Shown in pieces: positions 42,745 through 55,950 of a DNA stretch of 64,000 bases. Position numbers and translations under genes: made by a program. Below the pieces are notes generated by a model. It was not told where the DNA came from and searched no databases. It saw nothing but the letters and a program-made list of their open reading frames with translations. Where the stretch lies: contig SKCR01015032.1 in the NCBI GenBank assembly GCA_019454045.1, forward strand, positions 186,001-250,000, in the 5' to 3' direction. This stretch comes from Zanthoxylum bungeanum. Lineage: Eukaryota; Streptophyta; Magnoliopsida; Sapindales; Rutaceae. Position 1 is the first letter of the stretch; each line of letters begins with the position of its first letter.

Positions 42745-45538
42745 ACCATAATTGATTACGTATCTTATAACGAGTGGTCCATTCTTTAGCTTTGTACGAT
42801 GAATGTTCCCACCACCATGTTGGGATGGGTGGTATAGGATAATAAGGGTGTAAGAAAACTTATACGAAGTGTCTACCAACGTGAGCAATAGTTATTTCTT
42901 GACTCTCTTGGTCTGGAACTGTGTGGGACCTTAATGGAAAGTGAGTATAACAACTCCAAACATTCTCACCAAATGTATGCAGTGCAAGATTGTACCTTGA
43001 TGCGATGACAATTCCTAAACTCATCGAGTCTATCCTATGTACCTTTGGTGCCGGCGACTAAAAGAAATGCAGTAAGTATAATAGATTATCTGGCTATCTA
43101 TTTGATAGATAAAGTTGATCATATAATTTCTTATTTTGTTGAATCTCTTTAATAAGGTCTCATCGTACTTGACCCCAACCTTCTTTACCATACCCAATTA
43201 GTATGGCTATTGCTCTAAATCCACAATGGCCGTCAGCTTGAACATCAACAGTGTGGGAACTATAATGTTCATATGCCACAAATAATTTCTTAATATAGGT
43301 ATTAGAGATAGTTGGAATTGGACAGTGATCATGGGTCGATTGAGTATTGCGAACCATCGATCCCTTCTCACGGCTCCCTCTCCCTCGAGTCGTTACTGTC
43401 GATTGAGTGACCCTAGATCCTAAAGTAGATACATCTCCATAAGAAGGTATGCGACATCTTTTTTGCTCATCTCTGTCTGTAGGTCGACCTCTATGTTCAG
43501 TGTTGTACGAAGGGACTCGAACTGTGCTTTGAGATGAATCCGACATATCGAGAAACTTGTCTATCATATGCTCTCGCATACGTGGATCCATCCTATCTAA
43601 TATATGAACAATGTTTGATGTCCCGTTAGGTCGTGTTCCATCATAATTGAACCCATATACGTGCATAGATAACCTCCTCCGATGTGCGGCAATACTTTGT
43701 ATTGGAATTGGAATGGAAAGATGAAGGTAATATGCAATATCGTGCTCGCATGACAATCCGTATATTATTTTGAAAGAACAGTTGCACATGCCGGGTGGTT
43801 GGTGAGATGCTTCCTCAACGCATTTCACCTGAGCATAAATTAACTCGATTGCCTCTAATGAAATCTAACACCTTATTTGATTAAAAATCTCTTCATGTAA
43901 ATGTGTATGGCGTGGAATGTTCAGAGATTTCTCGAATGACTTCTGAATATCCCCAAATTGAATTCTCAACATCTTGTGTATTTTTCCAAAATATGTTTAT
44001 AGGGATGACATGATATCTCCCAAATATAACTTCAGCCTCGAATGTGCAGACTATGCCATGTAATTAAGAAAAAAATTGCGTTTTTTCATAAGTAGCACAA
44101 TAATGAATAAAATTGAAATAGTAAAGCCATAAATTAACTATACCTTTGACTTGATTTTCTCCCCAGGAATATATATGTATCAATCCATGTTGAAATAAAT
44201 CGGTCTTTGTAATTGTGTAACCATGTCTCCCAAAGGTAATTTAGAATTGACTAAACTCCTCGTGCATCACCTCACATTTATGCTAGTAAGACCATTGTGA
44301 TGATGAATTAATAAGGGAGTGCCATGATGAATAAAAGCGCTTCCACTACATACCAAGCATATGACTGCATTTCTTCATTATGCACTGATTTATATGCCAA
44401 ATACAAAGAATATGACGTGTCATAAGAAAGTATATTTCAATAGCTTTTATGAGCCCTAAATCCTGATCTGAAATAAATAATGATGGCGACGATGCCCCTT
44501 TCTAAACCATCCATTTCTTCAAGATTGATAATGTCTATGTTAGTTGCTATGCCCTCACATTACTAAGATATGCGAACATAAACGAGTAAGTTCGCATTAT
44601 GGATGTGATACCAATAACCTCCAATAATGGTATCTGATACTCGTTGGTATTGTTTGTGGCATCAATGATCAACACAAATGGAAAGTCAACAGATAGCTCT
44701 AGGATTTTAGGATGAACCCAAAGAATTATCTGTTATTTCGTTGGTGTATGGATTTGTAAGGTAATCATGAAGGTATTTTTTTCTTAATTAATTGATCCAA
44801 AATATATTGAATAGAAGTTGGACCACCCCGTTTAGCTTCTTTATTTGTGAAAATGGCATTGTAAATGCTTTTGATTCCCGTAGTATTTGACGGGTTTTTT
44901 TTTTCCAAAATACTAAGAATTTCATGATGTACGGTGTTGTTGGCCATGTGGAGCACAAATTGTTTCACTAATTATTTTAGCCTAGATGAATACTCATGGC
45001 CATCAAGATATTCTGCTACTTGATGGTTAGGGAAACCACATATAACATTTAATCCGCACATAACACCGTCTAGAAGTATTGGTATACCTCGCAGCTCAAA
45101 TGGGCATTCGTATTTTTTTAATCCCTATTCCTTATTATGGATTGCCCATCAACAAGATATTGTGGAGGTTTGTACTTTCCTCCTCTTTCATATAGTAGAT
45201 GAAATTTTGGCAGCTTGCCGCCTTTTAAATTGACAGAATTTTTAATCACTACCACAATACCATTTGTAGACCAACTTTTTTCGCCCAATTTATCATATCT
45301 TCTCTGCTTTCAAAAATCTATAAAAGAAATAACGAAGATGTATAAATAAAAAATATGCATAATTTCTTTACTTTCACATTAAATAATGAATATGCATAAT
45401 AAAATGATAATATTTAACATGGTCTGTAGTAAATTCAGTTGTATAATTGCGAATACTGTTGGAGATGCTCTCCCCACTTAACACATTATTCTCACATGAC
45501 CAACTATCTGAAAATGAACCCAAGTTGTAGTTATGCAT
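42745..45538 (-). pseudogene. FAR1-like/MULE transposase with SWIM and OTU-protease parts, broken
   Basis: Minus strand. Possible exon 1 (45538-~45430; YNLGSFSDSWSCENNV…), then an intron ending TTTTATAG, then a FAR1-type DNA-binding start (IFESREDMINWAKKVGLQ, RGGKYKPPQY) near 45310-45130. HMANNTVHHEILSILEKKNP is at ~44940. The MULE DDE domain follows, with VLIIDATNNTNEYQIPLLEV (~44660) and SDQDLGLIKAIE plus HILCIWHINQC (~44400-44480). A SWIM zinc finger, CNCSFKIIYGLSCEHDIAYY, is at ~43790. An OTU-like cysteine-protease start, VQADGHCGFRAIAILIGYG (~43220), and its later part (IASRYNLALH, VGRHFV) run to ~42750. The longest open stretch is 222 codons (43160-43828); several stops and frameshifts break the rest. 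Related intact proteins are Mutator-like transposases. No terminal inverted repeats were found. Confidence 0.8.
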
Positions 45539-45644
45539 AATGTTCTATTAAGAGGATAACTCTATTATAAAAAGAGAGAATGATAGGCTTAAAGGGAAAT
45601 AGAGAAGATGAGATGAGAGAGGCTTAAATGATCTAACATTCAAA

Positions 45645-46197
45645 CTTGCAAACTACCTACAAGATTTACATTTGCTTTCTTTTTCTTTCTTCTTCTTATT
45701 TCCCATTTTTTCTTCCTTCTTCTTTCTCTTCCACGTTTTTCCTTCGATCTCTTTTCTAATTTTGGAAAATGTTGAATAGTAACCCCCTTTTATACTAGGG
45801 GTTATTTGAAATTGTTAAAATTGGAGAAGAGTTTAGAAATTTAGAGAAGCTTTGAGAATTTACCCTCGGGTACTATTCATCTAAATTTTTAATATGTATT
45901 TTACAACCTATTTCTAGTTCGAATTTGGAACAATGTTCAACGCAAACGTTCTAGGTCTCGATCGTAGCTTTCCGTCGATATAAACTTCATAAAATTCAAA
46001 GTTCGTATGAGAAAGTATTGACCCAAATACCATGAGCTGTCCGGAGTAGAACATCGTACCATCCCGTATCAGAATCTCAAAGAATTTACCGATTGTCCTC
46101 AAGGTCATTTTATGAGTGTATAAGTGTTCAAACATAATTTATATTACGTAACACACGTCCCATAATGTAACAGTTGTCGAGAATATTGGTCGTTACA
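45645..46197 (-). mobile_element. Truncated 3' LTR of Tekay-like element 2
   Basis: Matches 52200-52779 of the element's other LTR, including 'gatttacatttgctttcttt' and 'cataatgtaacag'. It ends GGTCGTTACA at 46197, beside a minus-strand polypurine-rich sequence. About 2 kb of the LTR is missing on the left, next to the MULE pseudogene. Confidence 0.75.
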
Positions 46198-49100
46198 AAT
46201 TCTCTCCCACTTAAATAGGATTCGTCCTCGAATCCCTTATGGGGTCTCACTCGCAGATTCATCTTGGTTGAAGGATATCTTGTGTTTTTGCTATTCTTAT
46301 CTTCCTTACCTTTCTTTCTATTCTCATGTACGAAACCTTAATATTAGAACCCCTGAAAATCTCTTGTTATTTTTGTACATACCACTTCAAGGTTCGTGTT
46401 TCTTAGTGAATAATCCCTTGAATTTCTGACTGAGAGATAATTCCTTATTTTCATTCCATGATCTTCTGTTTAGTACTTTACACATACCGTCATAATTCAA
46501 TTATCCTTACGCATCAAAGAAATCTTATTTCTAAACCTCTAACTATATTCAATCTTCTTTATCTCAACTATTCACATGAGTTATCAGTTCCAAAATTATA
46601 CTATATTCGTAGCATGTCGTCTCACTTGTCTTAGTTCCATTCCGATTTGAAACCTCTTATATCTCTTTCCATGAAAACAATAATTCCTAGTTATCTTTAG
46701 GGACTTCTATTATTCTTCCTGTTTAAGGTATCACTATTGTACTTTTGTATTAAACCCAATGACCTTCGTTTTTCTTGACTTAAGTATACCTCAGGTTCTT
46801 CGGATACTATTTATAGTATAACCACTTTAATGATCATATAAGATATATCTTATTAGGTATTTCCTTAGCTCCATATACTAGATCTTATTCTAACATCCAT
46901 TATCATATCTTAGTTAACTATTTTTCCCTTTCTCTTTCCTCATTTCTATTTTCTCCTTACTAAACTCCCACTGGTTATTAGCTATTTCCTTCGAGTTCTC
47001 ACATTTTCAACTATTTATGGATTTAGGACATCGTAACTCATAGCTAACTTTTCTTATACTATCGTTATCAACTGAAGGCTCTCACCTTGAAATTTGACTT
47101 CTGGATAGTTTCTCTGGCGATCCTTCTCGATTAGCTAAAGGGTTTGGGACAAGATATCTATATTGAGCCTGATTGTATGCACTTTTACACTTAAACAATG
47201 TTCTTTACTATTAATGTTGACACTGGTTATTCTATTCCGATTTATGTTCATACTCATTTGCACCTTTAATTCCTTTGCTAGTACTAGTACGGTTACTGTC
47301 TTCACGCCGACTATTCTTTTATTGCCTATTTACGCTCTAGAATACTCCACTTTCAATTATCCCTCGAGTCTTATCCTGTCAAGTGCTGTCTTGCTCTCAA
47401 CAGTTTCAGTATTCTTAGTTTCCTTGACCGTCTCAAGGTTATACTTCAATAAATCTCTTTTCAAGTCATGATATGCATTATCCTTAACAATGCGATGCGA
47501 AGGGAAACATATGGGTCACTATTATTATCTTTCTCCCTTTACTCATATAATAGAATTAAAATCTTATCCCAACACTGAAAAAAAACTTACTATTCCGTAA
47601 TACCATTGAAAATTTTCCTCATCACTATGCACTTTTGTCATCTTTTTCTATTGTTGTTCTTTCTCAACAGTTCCACCTTCATCTTTTACTTGATGTCCTT
47701 TATTTCTTCTTAACTATTTATGGAACTTCTGGTTCCTCTACATCGGTCTTTATTAATTTGAGGGGCATCAACTTTTACAATTTTCTAGTTATGTCTATCA
47801 TTGGTTCTTTTACATTCCGTTATTCCTTGACTAATATTTTCTCTCTTAATCATCTCATATAGATTGTCTTTCTTCTAAACCTTTTACTTAGCACCATTTT
47901 CTCCATTTTTCCCCGTTCTTATACTAAATCTGAAGATTTTTTTATATATTTCAGGTTACTTTACTGTGTATTCAATTGCTTATAGGAATATCTTTACAGT
48001 AAAATCGAGGTCCATCTTTGCTGTTGTTGAATAACGAGGGTTGGGAGGGTGAGGCTTGGTCTCGAAAATTTTTCAGTTGTGCTGACCTTCCTAGCTACGC
48101 GTGCCATACTTGCACGTCCTGCTCATCTATAAACCTGAGACTCTCATATTTACTAGTGTCGGCTTCCACACTAAGATACTACTACCATATATTATCTGAA
48201 TTTTCTTCAGTTTTACTTCACTTTTGATCCGCTTTCTAACTATCGACCATACTACCTCTTGTTGTGAACCTTCTCTAAATATTCTTATCATGTTGCCTCT
48301 ATACTCATTCTTACTAGTTTATGTTGCTTATCCATCTTAAGTATTTATTCTCTCTTAGAGTCTTACTATACTTCATTTACTAATCATTCTCATGAAGTTT
48401 ACTCCATTTCCTTCTCATTTTAGTTCCTTAAACTTCTTACATCTTTATTTCCCTAAAACACTTCATCAACTTCGATTGCTTAGGACATCTCAACTAAATC
48501 CTTTGGTTCAGGTGCTATTCTATATCTAGTTTCTCCCTCTCAATACAATGAGACTCTATATAAGCTATAAACTATATTCCTAAGAATCGTTCTCTCTGGT
48601 CCATTTACACTTTTGAGTCTTTAATCCTTTAAGGGTTTCCACTTTAACGATGGCACCTACTCATGTCTCAAAATTTCTCAATATTTATCAATCATCCCAA
48701 AGTCTTCTTTTACTTATTGTCCTCAAGTTACGTTGTATGTGTCACTACACTTGCTGAATTTCCTTGTCACTATTCGTATCCTTTTGATTTGTTTCTATAT
48801 TCTATCTATTAGCTTTAAGTTCTGTCACCGAGGCTGGTAGTCATTCGTCTTATGAGTTTCCTTCTAGATCTATACTTCTTACTATAGATCACAACTATGG
48901 CACTTTGATCTTACCATTCGCACTGGTATGTTTCGTTAAATCCTGAGTATCTCTAATCTCTTGGGTCTGTTCTTCTAATCTCACACGGGTTCCTACTGGT
49001 ATTGGTCTATTCTATAAGTTCCCACTGGTAGTGTAAGCTTACTCATCTTAGTTTAGATTGGGTTCTTATTTGTCCGACCTTAGAAGTCTTTTTGGCCTCT

Positions 49101-50159
49101 TCTGGGTAGACCATCCTTCCAAATTCACTACTTCTGTCTTAGATTATTAACATTATGCGAACTGAGTTTCCGTAAGATTATATCTTCTTATGCTGACACA
49201 GGCTAGGACAATCATTATATGTCTCTACGGGTGTCGTCATTTCTTATTCTTGTACTCTATGTCTTGATGGAGCCTATTACTCATTTAGGGTGGGTATGAA
49301 ATAAAATCCTGCAAGACAACTTCCTCAACCAATATTACTAAGGGGGTAATACTCTAGGTAGCTTAGGGTCGCATTCGTGTCAGGTCGCTTGGGATAAGAT
49401 AACTAATCACCTCCGCTTACGGCCTCTATTTGATTGCTTGCAGGTCTGGGTTTGGGGCTTGTAATCTCTTCTCCCTTTTTGACATCTCAGATCTATCGGG
49501 ACTCTCATTTCTAATTATGATTTCTTACTTCTTTTATGCTTTTGACTTTCCTTTGCTATTCGAAGGGCTTGCCATCTGTACGGGGTATTCAAAGGCTAAT
49601 GATCTAGCTTGAAGGAATCTCTCTAAAGAATGAATGAATCTTACGAAAGAGATGAGACCTTACATGGGTCTATTTGGCACTTTTACTCTTACTTAGGTTT
49701 GTTATATTCCTTTTTACTGCTATAAGTTCTAGTGCTCTCATTATCATCTATTTCTGTATTTCTCCCACTTACTATCTCTGGTTACTTGAGCATCTATATA
49801 TCATTCCTTACTTTTCTTTCTAACTTTCTCTTTCTCTTTCTACTTTATTGGGTAACTATTCTTAGAACTTTACTATATGTTCTCCTAACTTGTCTTGAAC
49901 TTCGGCTAATAGGCCAGGATTACTACAAAACAATCATTAACTAGAATAAGAATTTTGGTTACTTTTACTAGGAAGAGAAATTAAATAACTTGGTAATTCG
50001 TACTGACATGTCTATGGAGCTTGAGGACGTACTCGAGGATCAGATACTAGAGAGGTAGTTCCTTATGTAATAATATCGCGAGCATACTACGTATACAAGA
50101 CCCCATCACTCTACTCACTGCAGTCACTGACTCCCTAGACCATGCTCTGATACCATCTT
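46198..50159 (-). mobile_element. Internal region of Tekay-like element 2, apparently non-coding
   Basis: 4.0 kb, homologous in blocks to 31987-36433: both begin 'aattct…aataggattcgtcctc' and both end 'ctccctagaccatgctctga'. No retroviral protein motif is legible on either strand; small open frames differ between the two copies. This supports a non-coding interior shared by a family. Primer-binding site TGGTATCAGAGC (minus) at 50144-50155. Confidence 0.6.
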
Positions 50160-52779
50160 TATAACATCCCCAACTCGGATATGCTACCGGCAGGGAATAT
50201 GCCGTCTTATCCCCCTGAGCCTATGACTATAACCACCATTACTGAACTTATATCACTATACAAACTCAAACGTATGGACCATTGCCCTTCACAAAAACAT
50301 GAAATATTTCTATAATAGTATACTAGTATACTAACAGTACTTCTTTCACAACTCTACTCATGAAACTTTAATTCGTTACTCATAAAAAAACTCAACTATA
50401 CATGATGCATGAATCATAAACTTTTCTTGACTATGACTGTACTATATTTCTATCTTGACTTGACTCAATCTTGTGAACCCAAACACCCTAGTGACTGCCG
50501 TCAGTATCCATCCTCCATAACCTGCAAAAAATAAACAATGAGAGGGGGGTTAGATCATTTGAACGATCTAAGTGAGTGGACAGTTTAAAAATAGATAGTA
50601 AAATACTTTTTGAAAATCCATGGTTCTAAAACCAAATTCATCACAAACCATCTTTTCTGAAATTTATTTCATTATCTGAAAACAGCCTTTTTCTGGAAAA
50701 CTTTTCTGAAAACTTATTTTAGCCTGTTGGTCTCTGATATTCTCATAAAATATTTTCTCTTGAAAATGTTTTCTCAAAACTTTCATGTCTGTTTCTGAAA
50801 TTTACCTCTGAAAAATTCTATTTCTGATAAACCTTTTTCTTTTGAAAATCTGTCTCTGAAAACTATTTCTGAAAAATCTCTGTCTGAAAAACCTGACGTA
50901 TCAGGGCGTTACGTATCGCTGTCCCCCCATATGCCTAACTAGTGGTCTTGGGGCATTACGTATCGCCGTCCCTCAAGCCACTTAACTAGATCCAGGAGTG
51001 CGGATCTTTGCTACTGCCTGACCCTGAACTAGGATCTAGGGGCATCAATCATCCCTAGTCATGAACTACGATCTGGGGGCGTTACGTATCGCCATCCCCC
51101 CAGTCCTCTAGATGTGCAAATGTTCTATCTGTCAATTCCATATCCGAGTCAAGTTGTATACTGAGGTGGGTTTTTCACAAATGCTTCGAAAACATAAAAA
51201 TCATCACTTTTCTAAATCTTTTCTCAAATCATTCATTTACAAAACATATCTGAAAGTAAACTCGGCTAATGCCCTAAATGCGATAAAATAAGTCTGTTAT
51301 TAAAATAACATAATGAAAAATCAATGGAAAAGAGTGTCCACTCACAGATTTGGAATCTGGCTAGCACTACTCACTTTGCCGAAAGGAATTGTGATTCCTA
51401 CGATGATCTTTAATTGAGAATTTTGATTAGAAAATGGACTGAGGAAAAACATTACAGAATTAAGCTAAATTTATCTATCTAAGTACTTGCTATCACTTCT
51501 ATGCGTATCATATGTATATCATGATACATTGTATACATGTGAACTGATACAAGACCCTTAGGGTGGCCTCTAACATGGTAGGGTGAAACTGGATTGAACT
51601 AAATCTGATTTGGGAAAATTCTGATAACGCGTCGCGACGCTGTCCCTTAGGCGTCACAACGTCCACATGAGTCGTGACGCTAAGGGCTGAGCATCGCGAC
51701 GTTTCTGAGACAGTGAGTTTCCTCTGTTTTCCTCGACGCGATGCAAGTCCTTGGGCATTGTGACGCTTCAATTCCAGAACCGAATCTGGGAAAATTTTTC
51801 AGTACACGTTGTGATGTCAGGGTCTCGCGTCGCAATGCTCACCTGAATTCAGGACCCAAACTTCAATTTTCATCTTCATTTTTAACTTCTATAACCCCAC
51901 ACAAGCAAATAACATCAATAAGTATCCAAAATATTATCAATATCTCCCTCAACATCATCTCATATCCATTATATAGACTCCACTTAGTTTCATACCCAAA
52001 AATTTAACAAGTTGGGGATTCCCATAATCACCATTTTCTTAACACAATAATCACTCAATCATCATCACACTCAAGCCAACAACATACTACAATTATCAAA
52101 TTATCAAAACTCAATATTTCAAATTTTGGGTTATGTTTCCCTTACCTCAATTCATTTGATTTCCTTCACTCTACAAGCTTTCAATGGTTGCCAATCTTCT
52201 TCCTAGCTTGCTACATGAGGATTTACATTTGCTTTCTTTTTCTTTCATTTTTCTTTCTTTCTTCTTATTCTTTCCCCTTCTTTCTTCCTTCTTCTTTCTC
52301 TCCCATGTTTTTCCTTCAATCTCTTTTCTAAATTTGGGAAATGTTGAATAGTACCCCCTCTTTTATACTAGGAGTTATTTGAAATTGGTGAAATTGAGAG
52401 AAGAGTTTAGAAATTTAGAGAAGCTTTGAGAATTTACTAGAATGACCCTTGGGTATTATTTATCTAAATTTTTTATCTATATTTACAACCTATTTTCGAT
52501 TCGAATTTGGAAAAATATTCAACGCTGAATTTGTAGGTCTCAATCTTAGCTTTTCAGAGATATAAAATTCATAAAAATCAGAGTTCATATGAGAAATTTA
52601 TTACCCAAATATCATGAGCTGTCTGGAGTGGAACATCATACCATCCCGTATCAGAATCTCAAATAATTTAACGATTGTCCCCAAGGTCATTTCATGAGTG
52701 TATAAGTGTTCAAACATAATTTATATTACGTAACACTCGTCCCATAATGTAACAGTAGTCGAGTCTACCGGTCGTTAAA
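50160..52779 (-). mobile_element. 5' LTR of Tekay-like element 2
   Basis: 2,620 bp, from TATAACATCCCC (terminal TG mutated to TA) to GGTCGTTAAA. It is collinear with the LTR at 36434-39066: same 'gggcgttacgtatcgc…tccccc' repeats (50900-51090) and same GCGTCGCGACGC-like cluster (51628-51840). Its length matches the 2.63-kb LTRs of element 1. Confidence 0.85.
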
Positions 52780-54026
52780 ATTATGAATATAGAATGTGTT
52801 CTGTGACAGATATACCAGAACCTAGATAGTCCCACTAATAAAGTATACTCGTAGTGCACTAGGGCAATTAATTATGAGTAACATATATTATTCATAACGT
52901 TACACATGTCGGAGTATTTTTGTATCTAATGTGTATATGTATATGATACATAATTTGATTAGATACGAATTAGGTCCAATTGAATTTTGACACGTGTCAA
53001 ATAAATAATTATTTTATTAACTAAAATTTAATTAATTTAATAATTATTTATTAAAGAATATTCTTTAGTCAAAGCTTATAAGATAAGCTTTGAAATATGG
53101 CAAAATAATAGCCATATATTTGGATGATAGTTTAAATGACAAAAATATTCATCCCCTTTAAATAACCATTTTCGGCCAAATAGAGAAAAAAAATAAAAAA
53201 AAATGATAGAAACTAAATTAATTAGCATAGATTTGTATGTGTAAATTAATTAGGCTAATTAGTGTAATTAAACCTAATTAGGGTGTAGGATACCAAAATG
53301 TCAGTTTAGAGTTGTTCGAGCCACTCTTTGGTGACCTATAATTATTTTTGAGTTACTTTATGGAGGTTAACTCTCAATTGGAGATTATAGATTTGGATTT
53401 GCATGATTTTGAATTAATCAGATGATTAATTTGATTAACTATGTAATTAATTCAATTATGACTTAATTTGTGAAATTGAGATATTGTGGATGAAATTGGA
53501 TGTGTTAGTGTGTAGGAAGAAAATCATGAAATTTTTGGAATTGTTCCATCAGCATTTTGGAAATTTTCTATAAATATCGTATTAGGGACAAAATCACAAT
53601 TTTTTGAAATTTACGATTATTTGGCCATTGATATAGTATCTAGCTACTCTAGCAGTGTGTATAATGCATAGAAAAATTCTTGGAATTTTCGGAATCGTTC
53701 TGGGAATTTTCTGAACTATGGGTAAAATAATAATTTATTAAAATTAAAGTGATCAACCACTGCTACAATAATCGATCGCCTGTTCGGTGATCCAATATAT
53801 CTATTAACGTGTAACTGCAGAAAATATTTCCGAAAATTTTATCCTATCTCTTTATGCGTAATTACTCTCGATATTTGATATTAATGAGTGATTATGGTGA
53901 AATATGGATAAATTAGAGATATATGATATCAGTTAATTTATCTGGATTAAAAATATTTTAAAAGTCAATTTCGTCCGCCAACGTAATCCCGCTGTATTTT
54001 CCCCAGAAAACGGACCCTCGTAAGTG
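52780..54026. other. AT-rich sequence, probable LTR remnant
   Basis: No gene is seen. Near 52855 'gcactagggca' and around 52980 'gacacgtgtca', followed by a TATA-like 'ccctttaaataacc' (~53153) and 'ttcggcc' (53166), resemble the U3-R part of plant copia LTRs. Ends and partner could not be identified. Confidence 0.3.
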
Positions 54027-54617
54027 AAGTGTGGTATAACTAAAAAGAAAAAAGTCTCTAAAGAAAGAAAATAAACCACCTATAACCAATAAGCATGAAG
54101 CTACCCATGGGCGAGTATTAGGACCACCATGAGGAGAAATGCTACCTTAAATGGTAGGTGTGTTAATAAAAAAAAAGTGAAAAATGAGAAAAGCAAAAAG
54201 AGACAAGAAAAGAAAAGAAAAATCATACCATACTCAGCACGAAATAAAGAAATTATAGAGCATAATTGAGATATCTAGGTTGGTTTGACCCATCAATTCT
54301 AATTTTTAAACGAAATCATTGAGTTGGCCTACTTAGGAGTCAAGCTGTGACCGAACCTTTAAACACACACACACGTGAGTCTAGCTTAGATAATTTATTC
54401 AAGAATTTGGATTCAGTTGCAATTGCGTACTTTGAAGGTTCTCTAATTTCATTTATAAGCTTTCTTTGAGGAAAATTTTATGTGCAACTATCGGGACTAT
54501 CTTTTATTATTTTTTATATTTTTTTCATGATTGTGTGTGAATGACGTTTGTGGGTGTCGTCGCTGTAAGCCCTCACGAGACTATAACTCGTCCACTAGGG
54601 CCGCCTAGGGGTTTAAA
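54027..54617. repeat. Left arm of a ~590-bp inverted repeat
   Basis: Reverse-complementary to 55951-56543 with high identity. Matching stretches include 'catgggcgagtattaggacc', 'gatatctaggttggtttgac' and 'ctcgtccactagggcc'. It is the 3' untranslated tail of a plus-strand gypsy-type element, because it leads directly into a polypurine tract and an LTR. Confidence 0.9.
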
Positions 54618-55950
54618 GGCATGTTGCATACACTAAATGCAATCGTGATCCCTACGAAAGTGGCTTGGTTAGTTTAGTAATTTTTTATTTGTTAATTTGA
54701 ATTTAGTTTTTATTTTATCTTTTGCTCGGGACTAGCAAAACCTTAAGTTTGGGGGTGTTTGATAAGTGTGGTTTATACCCACTGATTCCGACATCCTTAG
54801 CCTATTATTTTGTTATGTTTCGAGCCATTTAATGTATTTTATAGTTTATTTTATGTCTTATTTGTAGGAAGCATTAGAACATCGATAATGGAGCAAATAC
54901 GTGTGTTTCGGGACCTATTGGGAGCATCGGACTCAAGAAGCAGTAAAAACCAGCATCAGCTGCGCACTGAAATTAAAAAGGCTATAACTTTTGATCTAGA
55001 AAGAGTTACGAGACCCATAATATATCGATTTGCATCTACTCAAGGAGATCTAGTCATTTACATACATTTTACAGAGAGTTGGGCGCCGCAGCGCCCACTT
55101 TTCAGCGCCGCAGCGCCCCTTGCGGAACAAAACCTGTGCAAGCCTGGAAAGTGATTTTTAGGGTTTTTAACATGTACTATGACTCTCAGACTCTACTATA
55201 AACATATCAGTTCGTCCAAAACTAGAGGGGGAGGCTAATACACTGCACAAAACACAGAAATAAATATTTTTAGAGATCCAATGAGAGGATTGAAGAGCGA
55301 AAAGAAGAGATTAAGGCGGTGACGTCCGGAGAGGAAGAAATTCAATTCGGGTTTTATCTTCTTGTTTTTATTTCTTAGAACTCTAATGATTTCCATTAGA
55401 TTCATGACTTGTTTATCAATGTATTTATCTTTTGTCATGAATTAACTCCTTAATTCTGGAGAATGATGTAATCTATGCTTGAACCTTGTATTGTGTTTAT
55501 CAATTTTGTGATGAAGTTTTATTCAGTTTATTTATATTCTTTTGAGTTTAATGCTTCTTGATTACTGGCCACAATTGAAGATGATATATGTTTAGAATCT
55601 ATCACTCGAGAGATGAGATTTTGAATAGATCTAGAGAATATAGCCTAGGATTTTATAGAGTTCGAGAGAATTTGTAGTCCTTTGAAGTCGTTAACATAGA
55701 ATCACAAAGCGTAATGAGTTGTTAACTATTGGATTTTTATAGAGATATCGAAGTCTGTAGTTGATGATATTTTCACTGATGCTCGAGAGAGGGAGTGGAT
55801 ATTTACGGAATCTTGACTTATAAATAATATAACTGAACAAAGATTAATTGGCAAAACAAATACATAGGCGACAGCTAGGTGAAATCAGGATCCAGAATCT
55901 CTATCGTATTAGTTCCTCCTATTTTATTATTTTTATATTTTATTTATTTA
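54618..55950 (+). mobile_element. 3' end of a family-B gypsy-type element: polypurine tract and 3' LTR
   Basis: The tail 'ccttaagtttgggggtgt' (about 54741-54759) is a classic plant gypsy polypurine tract. The LTR starts at 54761 with TGATAAGTGTGGTTTATACC and is homologous to solo LTR B (16143-19210, minus). It contains two GCGCCGCAGCGCCC units (~55084-55118) where solo LTR B has GCGACGCC-like units. The terminal part is missing; from about 55950 the inverted arm begins. The 114-codon frame at 54810-55154 is LTR sequence, not a gene. Confidence 0.7.

Noticed and set aside
54810..55154. 114-codon plus-strand frame
   Set aside because: It lies wholly within the LTR that starts at 54761 and is not conserved in the homologous LTR at 16143-19210.
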